A DNA stretch of 51,358 nucleotides from contig MEXP01000025.1 of NCBI GenBank assembly GCA_001773725.1, positions 1 through 51,358 of the forward strand, in the 5' to 3' direction. Origin of the DNA: Candidatus Amesbacteria bacterium RIFCSPLOWO2_01_FULL_49_25. GTDB lineage: Bacteria; Patescibacteriota; Microgenomatia; CAZETR01; Amesbacteraceae. Shown here in pieces: positions 18,193-27,529 of this stretch. Both the position numbers and the translations under genes were made by a program. The notes below the pieces were generated by a model. The model did no database searches. It was not told the origin of the DNA and saw only the letters and a list, made by a program, of their open reading frames with translations. Numbering within the stretch: the first letter of the stretch is position 1; every line of letters begins with the position of its first letter.

Positions 18193-19230
18193 ATGCTTAT
18201 TACCACTCTCCACGGCCCGGTTTCCACTCCGGTCTTTATGCCCGTAGGCACCGCCGCTGCCGTCAAATCCCTTTCCCGCCAAGATCTAGAACAAGTCGGA
18301 GCCCAAATCATCCTCGCCAACAACTATCACCTCTACCTTCGCCCGGGTTCCCATAATATCAAACGTCTCGGCGGCATCCACAAATTTATGAATTGGCCCC
18401 ACCCCATTCTTACCGACTCCGGAGGCTTTCAAATCCAATCTTTACACCCCAAAATTACCAACGAAGGGGCCGAGTTCAAGTCCCACATCGACGGCTCCAC
18501 TCACTTTCTCACGCCAGAAACTGCCACCCAGTCCCAGTTGGATATCGGATCGGACATCATCATGGCTTTTGACCATTCCATCCCCAAAAACGCATCTTAT
18601 GAGTACGCCAAAGAGGCCATGAGCAGAACCCACCTTTGGCTACTCCGATGCATCAAAACCTGGAAACAACATACTTCCACTCTTAAACTCTTACACTCTC
18701 CCGCTCTGTATGGAATTATCCAAGGCGGCGAATTTCCTGACTTGCTCCGTGAATCCGCCAAATTTGTTGTAGCCCAGGATCTACCCGGTATAGCCATAGG
18801 CGGCGCCGTCATCGGCTCCAATCCCCGCCAGACCTCAGAAACAATCGCCGCAGTCCGCGACCTGCTTCCCAAAAACTTGCCCCTCTACGCCATGGGTGTT
18901 GGCACTCGCCCCTCCGACCTCATAAATGTATTCAAAGCCGGAGCCAATATGTGCGATTGCGTGGCCCCTACCCGCCTGGCCCGCGCCGGCCTGCTCTACA
19001 ATAGCGAATCCAAAAACGAGCGCATCGATATCAGCAAATCGCAATTCAAATTGGACCAAAACCCCGTCGATTCCCAATGCGACTGCACCACTTGCCGCGA
19101 CTACACCCGCGCCTATTTGCATCACCTTTTCAAATCCCGTGAACTCACATACTACCGGCTAGCTTCAATCCACAACCTCCGGTTCACCTTCAAAACCGTC
19201 TCCATCTTCACCCAAACCCAAGCGGTGTAA
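18193..19230 (+). CDS. tgt: tRNA-guanine transglycosylase
   Basis: TPVFMPVGTAAAVK, DSGGFQIQSL, GIIQGGEFPDLL, MGVGTRPSDL, DCVAPTRLAR, CDCTTC...H zinc site; TAAAAT 7 nt before this ATG. Confidence 0.92.
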   Translation: MLITTLHGPVSTPVFMPVGTAAAVKSLSRQDLEQVGAQIILANNYHLYLRPGSHNIKRLGGIHKFMNWPHPILTDSGGFQIQSLHPKITNEGAEFKSHIDGSTHFLTPETATQSQLDIGSDIIMAFDHSIPKNASYEYAKEAMSRTHLWLLRCIKTWKQHTSTLKLLHSPALYGIIQGGEFPDLLRESAKFVVAQDLPGIAIGGAVIGSNPRQTSETIAAVRDLLPKNLPLYAMGVGTRPSDLINVFKAGANMCDCVAPTRLARAGLLYNSESKNERIDISKSQFKLDQNPVDSQCDCTTCRDYTRAYLHHLFKSRELTYYRLASIHNLRFTFKTVSIFTQTQAV

Positions 19231-19650
19231 CTTCGTCACAAATCCACCCGCACTCGCACTGCATATCCGCTTCTGCTTTACCAAATAGCTTACCTCCCTC
19301 TTATCCTTCCTCCCCTTAGCCTTTCCAATTTTCTCGTCCAGCTCAGCTATATCCGCCCGTACATCGGCCAATCTTTCGTACAACTTCTCCACATCCACCT
19401 CCACCCCGTTCCCGTCCTGCCTCGCCTTCTTCACCGCCTTCTCCAAAACCCCGCAATTCACCCTTTTTAAGTACCTATCCACCTGCCCATCCGTCGTTAT
19501 CCTTTCCCCAACTATCTCCGCCTTCAACCCCAACTCAGCAGCGCACCCGTGCCAACATTCATGCGACCCGAAAATACATCCCGGATTTACCCTTGTCATC
19601 GAACTTCTTCTTACATTCAGGTCCGACAGCCACTCCTTGGGTCGCGCCAT
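19165..19650 (-). CDS. Cys-containing coiled-coil hypothetical protein
   Basis: CIFGSHECWHGC followed by coiled coil; TAAAAT upstream. Confidence 0.45.
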   Translation of the reverse strand: MARPKEWLSDLNVRRSSMTRVNPGCIFGSHECWHGCAAELGLKAEIVGERITTDGQVDRYLKRVNCGVLEKAVKKARQDGNGVEVDVEKLYERLADVRADIAELDEKIGKAKGRKDKREVSYLVKQKRICSASAGGFVTKLHRLGLGEDGDGFEGEPEVVD

Positions 19651-19677
19651 ACGCGCCAGATTTTACCACAACCCACT

Positions 19678-19989
19678 TTACCCAATCTCCTTTATCCTAA
19701 CTAGACCCATATTATAGGTGACCACCCTTACCTCTCCCTCAGGCACCTCCTTCACCAATTGATCCCACAAATATCTCCACCTTTTTACCGGCAGGGGGTA
19801 AAACACTTCCCCATCGACACTAACCACATCCATCATCATTCCACCGTTCCCGTCGGTCCTCATACCCATAACTTGAACCAAATATTCATAAGTCTTCACC
19901 ACTGAATATTCATCGGTATCAGTGACTCGCAACATGAACCTCCCGCCCACTTTCACCTTTAACCCGTTCTCCACTCCCATGCGCGTCAT
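19678..19989 (-). CDS. Small hypothetical protein
   Basis: ORF directly downstream of queA; TAGAAT upstream. Confidence 0.45.
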   Translation of the reverse strand: MTRMGVENGLKVKVGGRFMLRVTDTDEYSVVKTYEYLVQVMGMRTDGNGGMMMDVVSVDGEVFYPLPVKRWRYLWDQLVKEVPEGEVRVVTYNMGLVRIKEIG

Positions 19990-19990
19990 T

Positions 19991-20986
19991 CTACACCACC
20001 AGCATTGCATCTCCAAAACTGTAAAACCGGTATTTCTTTTTTATGGCTTCTTCATAAGCTTTCATAACCAACTCTTTCCCGGCAAAAGCGCACACCAGTA
20101 TCAAAAGCGTACTCTTGGGCAAATGAAAATTCGTAATCATCGTGTCGACATACTTAAATTTATACCCCGGATAAATAAAAATATTTGTTTCATTTCTTGT
20201 CCAATCACTTTCCAACACTCTCACACTCGTCGTCCCCACGGCCACAATTCGTTCTCCACCCTTCTTAGCTCTCAAGATTTCAGCCCTTGTCCCAGATGAA
20301 ATCGAAAAACGCTCTTCATGCATTTTATGCTCTTCAATATTTTCTTCCCTCACCGGCGCAAAAGTCCCCAATCCCACCCAAAGCGTCACAAAAATCTTTT
20401 TAGGAATTTTCGCCAGCATTTTTTTTGTGAAATGAAACCCCGCCGTCGGCGCCGCCGCACTCCCCATCCCGCCAGCCCGCAGACGGAATTCCCTCGCATA
20501 AACCGTCTGATACATTCGCCTCAATTTCGGTTCAGGCCATGCCCCTCTCGGGTGGATATAAGGTGGTACCGGTGTGTACCCGATCCTATCAATTAATACC
20601 GTCAATCGGTTACTATCAACATTAAACTTTATTACCCCGGGTCGCACAATTTCCCCTTCCAAACCGTTCCCAAAAATTACTCTTTTCGCCCTCCCGATAT
20701 TTTTACCGATAAATCTCCAACCGCCGCCCTCACTGGTCAAAAGAAGTATCTCCACTCTCCCCCCGCTCTCCTTTTTTCCCACCAGTCTCGCCGGAAATAC
20801 TTTCGTGTCATTAAACACCAGCAAATCGTCCCGCCGCAGATACTTCGGCAAGTTGTAAAAATAATCATGCTCTATCGTCCTCGCCAAGCGATTTACAATC
20901 ATCAATCTGCTTCGGTCTCGAGGTCTAACCGGCTCTTGAGCGATCAGTTCCTTAGGCAGCTGGTAATCAAACTCCCCCAGTTTCAT
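19991..20986 (-). CDS. queA: S-adenosylmethionine:tRNA ribosyltransferase-isomerase
   Basis: FDYQLPKELIAQEPVRPRDRSRLMI, NDTKVFPARL, GSAAAPTAGFHFT, VGLGTFAPV, TNFHLPKSTLL, YRFYSFGDAML. Confidence 0.95.
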   Translation of the reverse strand: MKLGEFDYQLPKELIAQEPVRPRDRSRLMIVNRLARTIEHDYFYNLPKYLRRDDLLVFNDTKVFPARLVGKKESGGRVEILLLTSEGGGWRFIGKNIGRAKRVIFGNGLEGEIVRPGVIKFNVDSNRLTVLIDRIGYTPVPPYIHPRGAWPEPKLRRMYQTVYAREFRLRAGGMGSAAAPTAGFHFTKKMLAKIPKKIFVTLWVGLGTFAPVREENIEEHKMHEERFSISSGTRAEILRAKKGGERIVAVGTTSVRVLESDWTRNETNIFIYPGYKFKYVDTMITNFHLPKSTLLILVCAFAGKELVMKAYEEAIKKKYRFYSFGDAMLVV

Positions 20987-22125
20987 TACTTCTTCAAAAT
21001 CCCCGTCCGGATCAAATCCTGCATGGTGATCAAAATTACCAGGCCAATCAGAAATGCAAACCCCCAGGAGTTTATTTTCTTCTCCAGTTCCGGCTCCAAT
21101 CTCTTCTTTCTCACCCACTCCAGCCACACAAACAGCATCCGCCCCCCATCCAAAGCCGGTATTGGCAAAATATTAAATATGGCCAAATTGACCGACAATA
21201 TAGCCACCAACTCCACAATCGGCCAAAATCCGCCCTCAGCCACCACTTTTGTCCATTCATAAATCACTACCGGTCCGCCCACCCCCTGCGGTACTTTGCC
21301 CGCAGTCAAACTCTTACCAATTTCCCTCAATCCCAGAATCACTCTCCCGCCCCAAGTCACTGTCGCTTTCCCCGCCGCCCCCAATATGCCCCCTACACAC
21401 TCCGCTCTTAACCCTGCACACTGCCTGACTTGCAAATACGGAAAACTAGCAATTACCACCCCCAGCGGCCCCTGCCCTTCAGGCGGACTCAAGCGCGGCA
21501 TCACCACCACAGTCAACTTCTCCACCCGATTCTCAGTAATCCCTTCAAACAAACTCGTCCCCCCGCCCCGCTCCACCTCCAAATTCACTTTCAGCCCGCC
21601 CCAGGACCGCAAGATTCTCGTAAAATCGGAAAAATTTACCTCCCGTCCCTCAACAGCAGTTATCCGGTCGTGAACCAAAAGACCCGCCTCCTGGGCCGGC
21701 GACCCTGGCTCAATTTTTATTAGAGTAATTTTTTCTCTCACTTGTCCTGGCACTCCGATATGGCCGTATAGCAGGGCAAATCCTGCCACCGCCAAAATCA
21801 CATTCATCACCACTCCGGCCAAAAGCACCGCCATTCTCTGCTTCCGGCCGCGCTCCCAAAAACTAGTTTTACCCTGCGAAGCCTTGGCGAAGGAGGGCCC
21901 TTCCTCTCCCTGCAATCTCACAAACCCCCCAAAAATCAAGGGGTATACCGAATAATCGGTGCCCTTAAATTTTATCTTAATCAGGGCCTTGGTAAACGGT
22001 AGTCCCAATCCAAACTCTTCCACTTTAATCCCAAAATATTTTGCCGCCAGCAAATGCCCCAATTCGTGCACCATCACCAGTACCGATAATACCGCCAGAA
22101 AAACCAACATCGCTTGCAAGTCCAT
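20986..22125 (-). CDS. rseP: Site-2 protease RseP (M50) with PDZ domain
   Basis: VMVHELGHLLAAKYFGIKVEEFGLGLP, PDZ GSPAQEAGLLVHDRI, LPIPALDGGRM; ATGA overlap with queA. Confidence 0.93.
   Translation of the reverse strand: MDLQAMLVFLAVLSVLVMVHELGHLLAAKYFGIKVEEFGLGLPFTKALIKIKFKGTDYSVYPLIFGGFVRLQGEEGPSFAKASQGKTSFWERGRKQRMAVLLAGVVMNVILAVAGFALLYGHIGVPGQVREKITLIKIEPGSPAQEAGLLVHDRITAVEGREVNFSDFTRILRSWGGLKVNLEVERGGGTSLFEGITENRVEKLTVVVMPRLSPPEGQGPLGVVIASFPYLQVRQCAGLRAECVGGILGAAGKATVTWGGRVILGLREIGKSLTAGKVPQGVGGPVVIYEWTKVVAEGGFWPIVELVAILSVNLAIFNILPIPALDGGRMLFVWLEWVRKKRLEPELEKKINSWGFAFLIGLVILITMQDLIRTGILKK
21877..21896. repeat. 20-bp element in rseP, identical to 32936-32955
   Basis: CGAAGCCTTGGCGAAGGAGG. 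Confidence 0.98.
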
Positions 22126-22167
22126 CCCCGCCAGTTTACCGGGAAATCTGCCAAAAATAAACCATCA

Positions 22168-22356
22168 CTATCTCCAGGCGCCAACAGGTTCAGGTGGTAT
22201 GTGAGTCAATACATAAATTATTCCCGCCGCCAATGTCGCCCACCCCACATAACTTAACAATGTATCAAATTTCTCTTTCAATTTATCCCTTTGCAGCACC
22301 GGACCAGGCAATTGAATGGCTCTCGACTCAAACGACGAATCAGGTCTGTAAGACAT
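22168..22356 (-). CDS. Small single-TM protein
   Basis: 62-aa ORF with one TM; TATATT-6 nt-ATG. Confidence 0.5.
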   Translation of the reverse strand: MSYRPDSSFESRAIQLPGPVLQRDKLKEKFDTLLSYVGWATLAAGIIYVLTHIPPEPVGAWR

Positions 22357-22376
22357 AGTCTCAATATACTACAGGC

Positions 22377-22937
22377 TTATAAAGTTTTCAATTCTTCTTC
22401 CTTCTTTTTCCCCATACTCTCAATCATTTCCATCATCTCATCAGTAACTTCCTGCAACTCTTTTTCCCAACTATGCCGATCGTCCTCGGTTATCACCCGC
22501 TCTTCAAACTGCCTCTTCAGCTCGCTCATCTTGTCGTGCCGAATCTGCCGTACCTTCACCCGCCCGTCTTCCAGCTTTACGTGCAGCATCCGCACATACT
22601 CCAGCCTCCGCTCAGCCGTCAGCGGCGGAAAGGTCATCCGGATAACCCCGTTATCAATTACCGGCGTCACCCCCAAATTCGCCGCCTCCAAATCCCGCCG
22701 GATATCCCCGATAATCGACTGGTCATAAGGAGAAATCGCCAGCTGCTGTGCTTCATGTACGGAAATTGTACCCAACTCCACCACCTTCATCCTTGCCGTC
22801 CCCCCGTATGCCCCAATCATTACATTCTCGACTATCGCCGGGTTCGCCCGTCCAGTCCGAATACTCGCCACCTCCCGCCGCGTAAAATCCACCGCGGCCG
22901 CCATCTTCCTCTTTACTTCTTCCAAATCCACCATCAC
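22377..22937 (-). CDS. frr: Ribosome recycling factor
   Basis: SIRTGRANPAIVENVMIGAYG, EAQQLAISPYDQSI, VIRMTFPPLTAERR. Confidence 0.95.
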   Translation of the reverse strand: MMVDLEEVKRKMAAAVDFTRREVASIRTGRANPAIVENVMIGAYGGTARMKVVELGTISVHEAQQLAISPYDQSIIGDIRRDLEAANLGVTPVIDNGVIRMTFPPLTAERRLEYVRMLHVKLEDGRVKVRQIRHDKMSELKRQFEERVITEDDRHSWEKELQEVTDEMMEMIESMGKKKEEELKTL

Positions 22938-22957
22938 GTCACTAGTATACCACTATC

Positions 22958-23176
22958 CTAAGTCTGACCGACCACTTTCAAAGTTCCCGCTTCAGCCTTA
23001 ACTGCCGTTGTTTCCAGCATAACCAAAGCCTCCTCTTCCGTCAAGTCCCCCTTCAGAATACCTTCATAAGCATTATCAACCGCCTGCGCCGCCAAGGCCG
23101 GACTCAACGCGATATTAATCCTTCTCGCCGCACTAAATATCCTCTCCTGTCTCGATAGTTCCCCTGTGGCTGCCAT
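22958..23176 (-). CDS. Small hypothetical protein
   Basis: 72-aa ORF; TATAAT-6 nt-ATG. Confidence 0.5.
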   Translation of the reverse strand: MAATGELSRQERIFSAARRINIALSPALAAQAVDNAYEGILKGDLTEEEALVMLETTAVKAEAGTLKVVGQT

Positions 23177-23222
23177 ATATAAATTATACCAAATCTGTCA
23201 ACCAACTGCAACCCAAACCGCC

Positions 23223-23732
23223 CTAAACCTCCCCCTTCTTGCGCATCAATTCCGCTTCCAGACCCACCAAGGCCGCAGCTACCCGCTCCACATCATGTAT
23301 TACCATTTCCCCCGCAAACCGTCTCAGTTCAGCCGCTTCCACCGCCTCACCATCCACCCGAAACGCTGCCTTTCCCCCCTTGCCCCTATTAGCCTCCTCA
23401 CCCCATTTCTCCAGCATCTTACTTAACATGTCCAGAATATCCTGATCATCCCCTGCTCGGCGCGACCAATCAATCACCCGTTGCCTGGCTTCCTCAACCG
23501 CGTCCGGCACCGGTTGTGACGTCCTCTCCATCCACACCCGCTCAGACCTCACTTTTGCCTGATCATACCACTTCCCGTACCTCCGGCTTCCAGACAGCAG
23601 CGGAAATAACCCATCCACTATGGGAAAACCCACCGCCGCCATCTTCTCAACGTCCTCTATCTCCCCCATCAAAGCCCCTCTCTCCGCCCTTACCCTCACA
23701 GCTTCAACCGATTTCCTAAACCATTCCACCAT
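23223..23732 (-). CDS. Hypothetical helical protein
   Basis: 169-aa ORF in rpsB-tsf-frr neighbourhood. Confidence 0.5.
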   Translation of the reverse strand: MVEWFRKSVEAVRVRAERGALMGEIEDVEKMAAVGFPIVDGLFPLLSGSRRYGKWYDQAKVRSERVWMERTSQPVPDAVEEARQRVIDWSRRAGDDQDILDMLSKMLEKWGEEANRGKGGKAAFRVDGEAVEAAELRRFAGEMVIHDVERVAAALVGLEAELMRKKGEV

Positions 23733-23736
23733 AAAC

Positions 23737-24000
23737 CTACACCTCCGCTTCCTTCCCCTTCATCCGAACCTGGACGGCCTCTCTCTCCATCAGACATCCC
23801 ACGCTCAACTCCATCCCGTCATACCAATGCATCCGGCCCGTCTGTACCAAATGCGCATACTCCAATGCCTTGCATGGACCACCCTCGGCAAACTCACATC
23901 CCGTAACGGTACATTTCCTCACCTCAGGTCCCACCTCCACTACCTCTTCTTTCCTCAAACCGGCCCACCCCCGAGCCAAATCCAGTAACACCTGAAACAT
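23737..24000 (-). CDS. Small Cys-rich protein (C-x4-C-x7-C...C)
   Basis: KCTVTGCEFAEGGPCKAL...SVGCLM. Confidence 0.5.
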   Translation of the reverse strand: MFQVLLDLARGWAGLRKEEVVEVGPEVRKCTVTGCEFAEGGPCKALEYAHLVQTGRMHWYDGMELSVGCLMEREAVQVRMKGKEAEV

Positions 24001-24010
24001 TATGCGGATT

Positions 24011-24463
24011 CTATACGCGTACCACTTTGAAGTCAATTATCTGTATATTCTCGCCCAACTTCCCAATCACTTCCTTAATAAGTTCCGAGACCTTTTTGCT
24101 GGGATCTCGCACATACTCCTGCTCAAGTAGTTCCTCCGCCGTCGCCGGCCCGGCCGACGCCGCCTGCAAAGCCAGTTCCCGACCCAACTTTTGAAAATCA
24201 TCGGTTTTTGCCACAAAATCCGTCTCGCATGCCAGCGCCACCATACTCCCCAACCTGCCTGTGTGGTGCACATAAGAAAACACTGCTCCGGCCTTCACCT
24301 CCCGATCCGCTTTTTTGGCAGCTTTTTCCATCCCTTTTTGTCTCAGCCACTCCTCGGATTTCTTCATGTCCCCCCCGCATTCCTCCAGCGCTTGCCGGCA
24401 GTCAGACACCCCCGCCCCCATCTTCTCACGAAGTTTTTTAATATCTTCAATAGAAACTTTCAT
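24011..24463 (-). CDS. tsf: Elongation factor Ts (short form, 150 aa)
   Basis: IKKLREKMGAGVSDCRQALEECGGDMKKSEEWLRQKG, ACETDFVAKTDDF. Confidence 0.93.
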   Translation of the reverse strand: MKVSIEDIKKLREKMGAGVSDCRQALEECGGDMKKSEEWLRQKGMEKAAKKADREVKAGAVFSYVHHTGRLGSMVALACETDFVAKTDDFQKLGRELALQAASAGPATAEELLEQEYVRDPSKKVSELIKEVIGKLGENIQIIDFKVVRV

Positions 24464-25170
24464 TTCTTCTCCTCCTGTTCTTCCACTCTTACACTCTTAG
24501 ACTCAGCAATAGCGTCCGCTACCGCCCCCACCACCAACTCCACCGACTTTACCGCATCATCATTGCCGGGAATCACATAGTCGGTCAAATTGGGATCCGC
24601 ATTGCTATCCACCAATGCCACTACCGGAATTCCCATCCTAACCGCCTCTCGCACTGCCACCTCCTCCCGATGTGAATCCACCACAAACAAGGCGCTAGGT
24701 AGTTTTCCCATTTTCGCCACTCCGCCAAAAAATTTCTCCAGCTTGGCAATCTCCCTGTCAATCAAAATCTGCTCTCTCTTAGTATATTTTTTATATTCAC
24801 CCTTCTCCCGCTTGTCCTTCATGTCAAACATCTTTCGAATCCGTTTCTCCATTTGAGCCCAGTTAGTCAGCAGTCCCCCGATCCAGCGCACACTCAAATA
24901 CGGCATTCCCACCCGCTCGGCCGCCGCTTTCACTGTCGCCGCCGCTTGCCGCTTTGTCCCCACAAACAAAATTACTTTGCCCTCTCCCGTCAATTTTTTT
25001 ACAAACTCGACCGCTTCGTCCAATCCCTTCTTTGTCTGAACCAAATCAAAAATATGGATTCCTCCCCGCTTACCGTAAATATACTTGGCCATGGCCGGGT
25101 TCCACCGCCTGGCCTGGTGTCCGAAATGTGCCCCCGCCTCCAGCAAATCTTTAAGCGTCACCTCTGCCAT
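24460..25170 (-). CDS. rpsB: Ribosomal protein uS2
   Basis: LLEAGAHFGHQARRWNPAMAKYIYGKRGGIHIFDL, FVGTKRQA, RWIGGLLTNW, PVVALVDSNADP. Confidence 0.97.
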   Translation of the reverse strand: MAEVTLKDLLEAGAHFGHQARRWNPAMAKYIYGKRGGIHIFDLVQTKKGLDEAVEFVKKLTGEGKVILFVGTKRQAAATVKAAAERVGMPYLSVRWIGGLLTNWAQMEKRIRKMFDMKDKREKGEYKKYTKREQILIDREIAKLEKFFGGVAKMGKLPSALFVVDSHREEVAVREAVRMGIPVVALVDSNADPNLTDYVIPGNDDAVKSVELVVGAVADAIAESKSVRVEEQEEKK

Positions 25171-25175
25171 AACAT

Positions 25176-25385
25176 TTACAGCCTGATCCGTTCTCCTCCC
25201 AACTTCCTCGTCCTGATTGCCTCGGCTTGAATATCCGCCAACTCCTTACCTATCCTCTCCACCTCCTTCGGTGAAACCTGTTTTAACGCCCTCATCACCA
25301 CCAGCCACTCAACCGCCCTCCCCGCCAGGTCATAACTCGTGTCTCGTGGATCCAATTCAATAACAGTTGTATTGGTAATTGCCAT
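25176..25385 (-). CDS. Small hypothetical protein, first gene of rpsB operon
   Basis: AGGAG SD; 69-aa ORF immediately upstream of rpsB. Confidence 0.55.
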   Translation of the reverse strand: MAITNTTVIELDPRDTSYDLAGRAVEWLVVMRALKQVSPKEVERIGKELADIQAEAIRTRKLGGERIRL

Positions 25386-25400
25386 ATCTCCTTATACCTC

Positions 25401-25434
25401 CTCCGATGCCTTGATTAAGGAGACACCACCGGAG
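25401..25434 (-). promoter_or_regulatory. Candidate 5' leader hairpin of the rpsB operon
   Basis: Minus strand CTCCG...CGGAG stem with nested CCTT..AAGG; TACAAT -10 at 25453-25458. Confidence 0.35.
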
Positions 25435-25519
25435 TGCGAAATAACAACACTAATTGTACACCCACTCCACAATCCTTACAACACTCACCCCTACGTTTAC
25501 CTTCACTCCCATATTTGTT

Positions 25520-26563
25520 ATGCTCAAGGTTATGCCCCCCTCACCAGCCTCTCCAGAAACACCTGGACAGGAAAATAAGTACCGCTCTCAGCTGGAGCAG
25601 CAGATCGGATCGGGATATGCTTCAATCCCTCCACGCTTCCGCGTCGGCGACCCCCAAAACCCGATTCCGCCCGAATACCAAGAATCGGACCGTCTTTGCG
25701 GCCTTCCCGTCATGAACGACAAAGTCCGTGACTGGCTCATCACCCGGACTGCTTCTTGCGTCACAAACAACCAAGCGGTGGTTGTCCTAGAAATCGACAG
25801 CGATCAACTCAAGGCCGCCAACACCAAAGTCGCCCGCCAGTTCGGCGACGAAGTCATCCGCTACGGCGCGGCCACCGGCGCCCGGCTCCTCGACCAAGCC
25901 CAGCTCTCCTGCCAGATAGCGGCCGTTCGCCCCGGTTCGAGTCCCGACGAAACACTTTTCTTTCTCTTCAATCCCTCCCCGGAAGATCTCAACAAAATTC
26001 CCGCCGTTCGCTCCGCCGCCAACGCAGCCAAAAAGGTCACCGTCCCGGACTTCAAAGGTAAATCGGTTGACTTCACCATCGGCAACTCCTGCGGCATCGC
26101 CTCCACTCGCGACATCCGCCATTCAGCGGTTACTACCGAAACCAAACAGCTCCTCGAGACAGGTCAGATCCGCCAGGCATCTGCCCTCCTCCACTCTCTC
26201 CAGGAACACGCCGAATCAACCACCAAAGGCATCAAGGCTCTCCATGAGCTGGGTGATATTCCCATCGAGGACCTGCTCAAATTATCTATCCGTAATCTTA
26301 TGGATACAGTAGCTGAAAAATTTGGCAACACCCGTGTCAGCCCCGCAGGTCTGCGTATCATTATGATGATTACTAGCATCATCACCTCCCGATCACTTTC
26401 TGAAAAATCCTCCCAATCAGACACATCGCTCCAACCAACTATGGCCCAACTTGAATCCGAGTTAAAAGACAAAAGAGCTACCAATTCGCTAAGAAAGATC
26501 GTCACCGCCTTCAATTCTCTATTTCCCCCCCAGCTCGAGCCCCAGGTCAACAGCATACAGTAA
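25520..26563 (+). CDS. Degenerate GGDEF-like domain protein
   Basis: VVVLEIDSDQLKAANTKVARQFGDEVIRYGAATGARLL...VRPGSSPDETLFFLFN fits the GGDEF fold pattern with a lost signature. Confidence 0.5.
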   Translation: MLKVMPPSPASPETPGQENKYRSQLEQQIGSGYASIPPRFRVGDPQNPIPPEYQESDRLCGLPVMNDKVRDWLITRTASCVTNNQAVVVLEIDSDQLKAANTKVARQFGDEVIRYGAATGARLLDQAQLSCQIAAVRPGSSPDETLFFLFNPSPEDLNKIPAVRSAANAAKKVTVPDFKGKSVDFTIGNSCGIASTRDIRHSAVTTETKQLLETGQIRQASALLHSLQEHAESTTKGIKALHELGDIPIEDLLKLSIRNLMDTVAEKFGNTRVSPAGLRIIMMITSIITSRSLSEKSSQSDTSLQPTMAQLESELKDKRATNSLRKIVTAFNSLFPPQLEPQVNSIQ

Positions 26564-27313
26564 ATTTACAAACAGCATCACCACCGTCACCGGGCCGACC
26601 CCGCCCGGAACCGGCGTAAAAAAAGCCGCCTTTTTTTCCACCTCTGAATCAAAATCTCCCTTAGGGTACCCCACATCAATGGCAAATACCCCCTCTTTAA
26701 CCATCTCTGGCTTGATCAACCCCGCTTGCCCCGTGCAGCTTATTATTACGTCGGCAATTTTTAATTTCTCTGGATTAAAATCCTCTCTATCCATTCCCAC
26801 AGCCCCAGGCAAATTTTTTAACAACTTCCTCCCCACAAATCCCCTCGACCCAACTATCATAATATTACTGGGATTTGGGGTTTGCGAATTGAGAATTGTC
26901 AAAACCGCTCTCACCACCGCCGGCGTAAACGGCGAATCCTCCCTCAACCCATCCACATCCTTTTTTGAGTTAATAAGGTTAATTAGAAAATTAGAATTTA
27001 GATAGGGCACCTGGACCATTATCCCGTCAACACTCGCATCTGCGTTTAAATCGTTTATAAATTTGATAATTTGTGAATTATTTGTAAATTGAAAACCTGC
27101 CCGTCCGGCAGACGGGTTGTAAATTAAAAATTCCACCCCCAATCGCTCCGCCATCTTGGCTTTGAGATTCGTATACGTCATGCTCGCCAAATTCCCGGGG
27201 TCAACTATCGTCACCAGCTTCGGTCTCCTCCCCAGCTTCTCAGTCGCCGCTTGCACCTGACTTCGCAGCTTCTCCTCTATCTCCCAAGCTAATTTTTTTC
27301 CTGAAATCACCAT
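26519..27313 (-). CDS. folD: Methylenetetrahydrofolate dehydrogenase/cyclohydrolase
   Basis: SMTYTNLKAKMAERLGV, DGIMVQVPYL, KDVDGL, IMIVGSRGFVGRKL, VISCTGQAGLI, PVPGGVGPVTVVMLF. Confidence 0.92.
   Translation of the reverse strand: MVISGKKLAWEIEEKLRSQVQAATEKLGRRPKLVTIVDPGNLASMTYTNLKAKMAERLGVEFLIYNPSAGRAGFQFTNNSQIIKFINDLNADASVDGIMVQVPYLNSNFLINLINSKKDVDGLREDSPFTPAVVRAVLTILNSQTPNPSNIMIVGSRGFVGRKLLKNLPGAVGMDREDFNPEKLKIADVIISCTGQAGLIKPEMVKEGVFAIDVGYPKGDFDSEVEKKAAFFTPVPGGVGPVTVVMLFVNLLYAVDLGLELGGK
27094..27118. repeat. Short palindromic element inside folD
   Basis: CCCGTC-CGGCA-GACGGG core. Confidence 0.8.
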
Positions 27314-27458
27314 TTATCCAAGATTCTATCAAACGCACCATTCTTTCTCCCCAGCCCTCCTTCCCCAGATTCACCGCCCACTTAATATCCTCCGGCCTCG
27401 CTCCTAGCCACAAGGCATCATTTATCCAATCGCCGCTGGTATTCTTTTCTACGGCCAT
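27240..27458 (-). CDS. Small hypothetical protein overlapping folD start
   Basis: 73-aa ORF, overlap of ~74 nt with folD. Confidence 0.3.
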   Translation of the reverse strand: MAVEKNTSGDWINDALWLGARPEDIKWAVNLGKEGWGERMVRLIESWINGDFRKKISLGDRGEAAKSGASGD

Positions 27459-27529
27459 CACTCAAAGGGTCTTCTTTCATACAATACCTCCACGGTAAAC
27501 CTGCCTGCTCTCTCTGTCAACCCCCTGCG

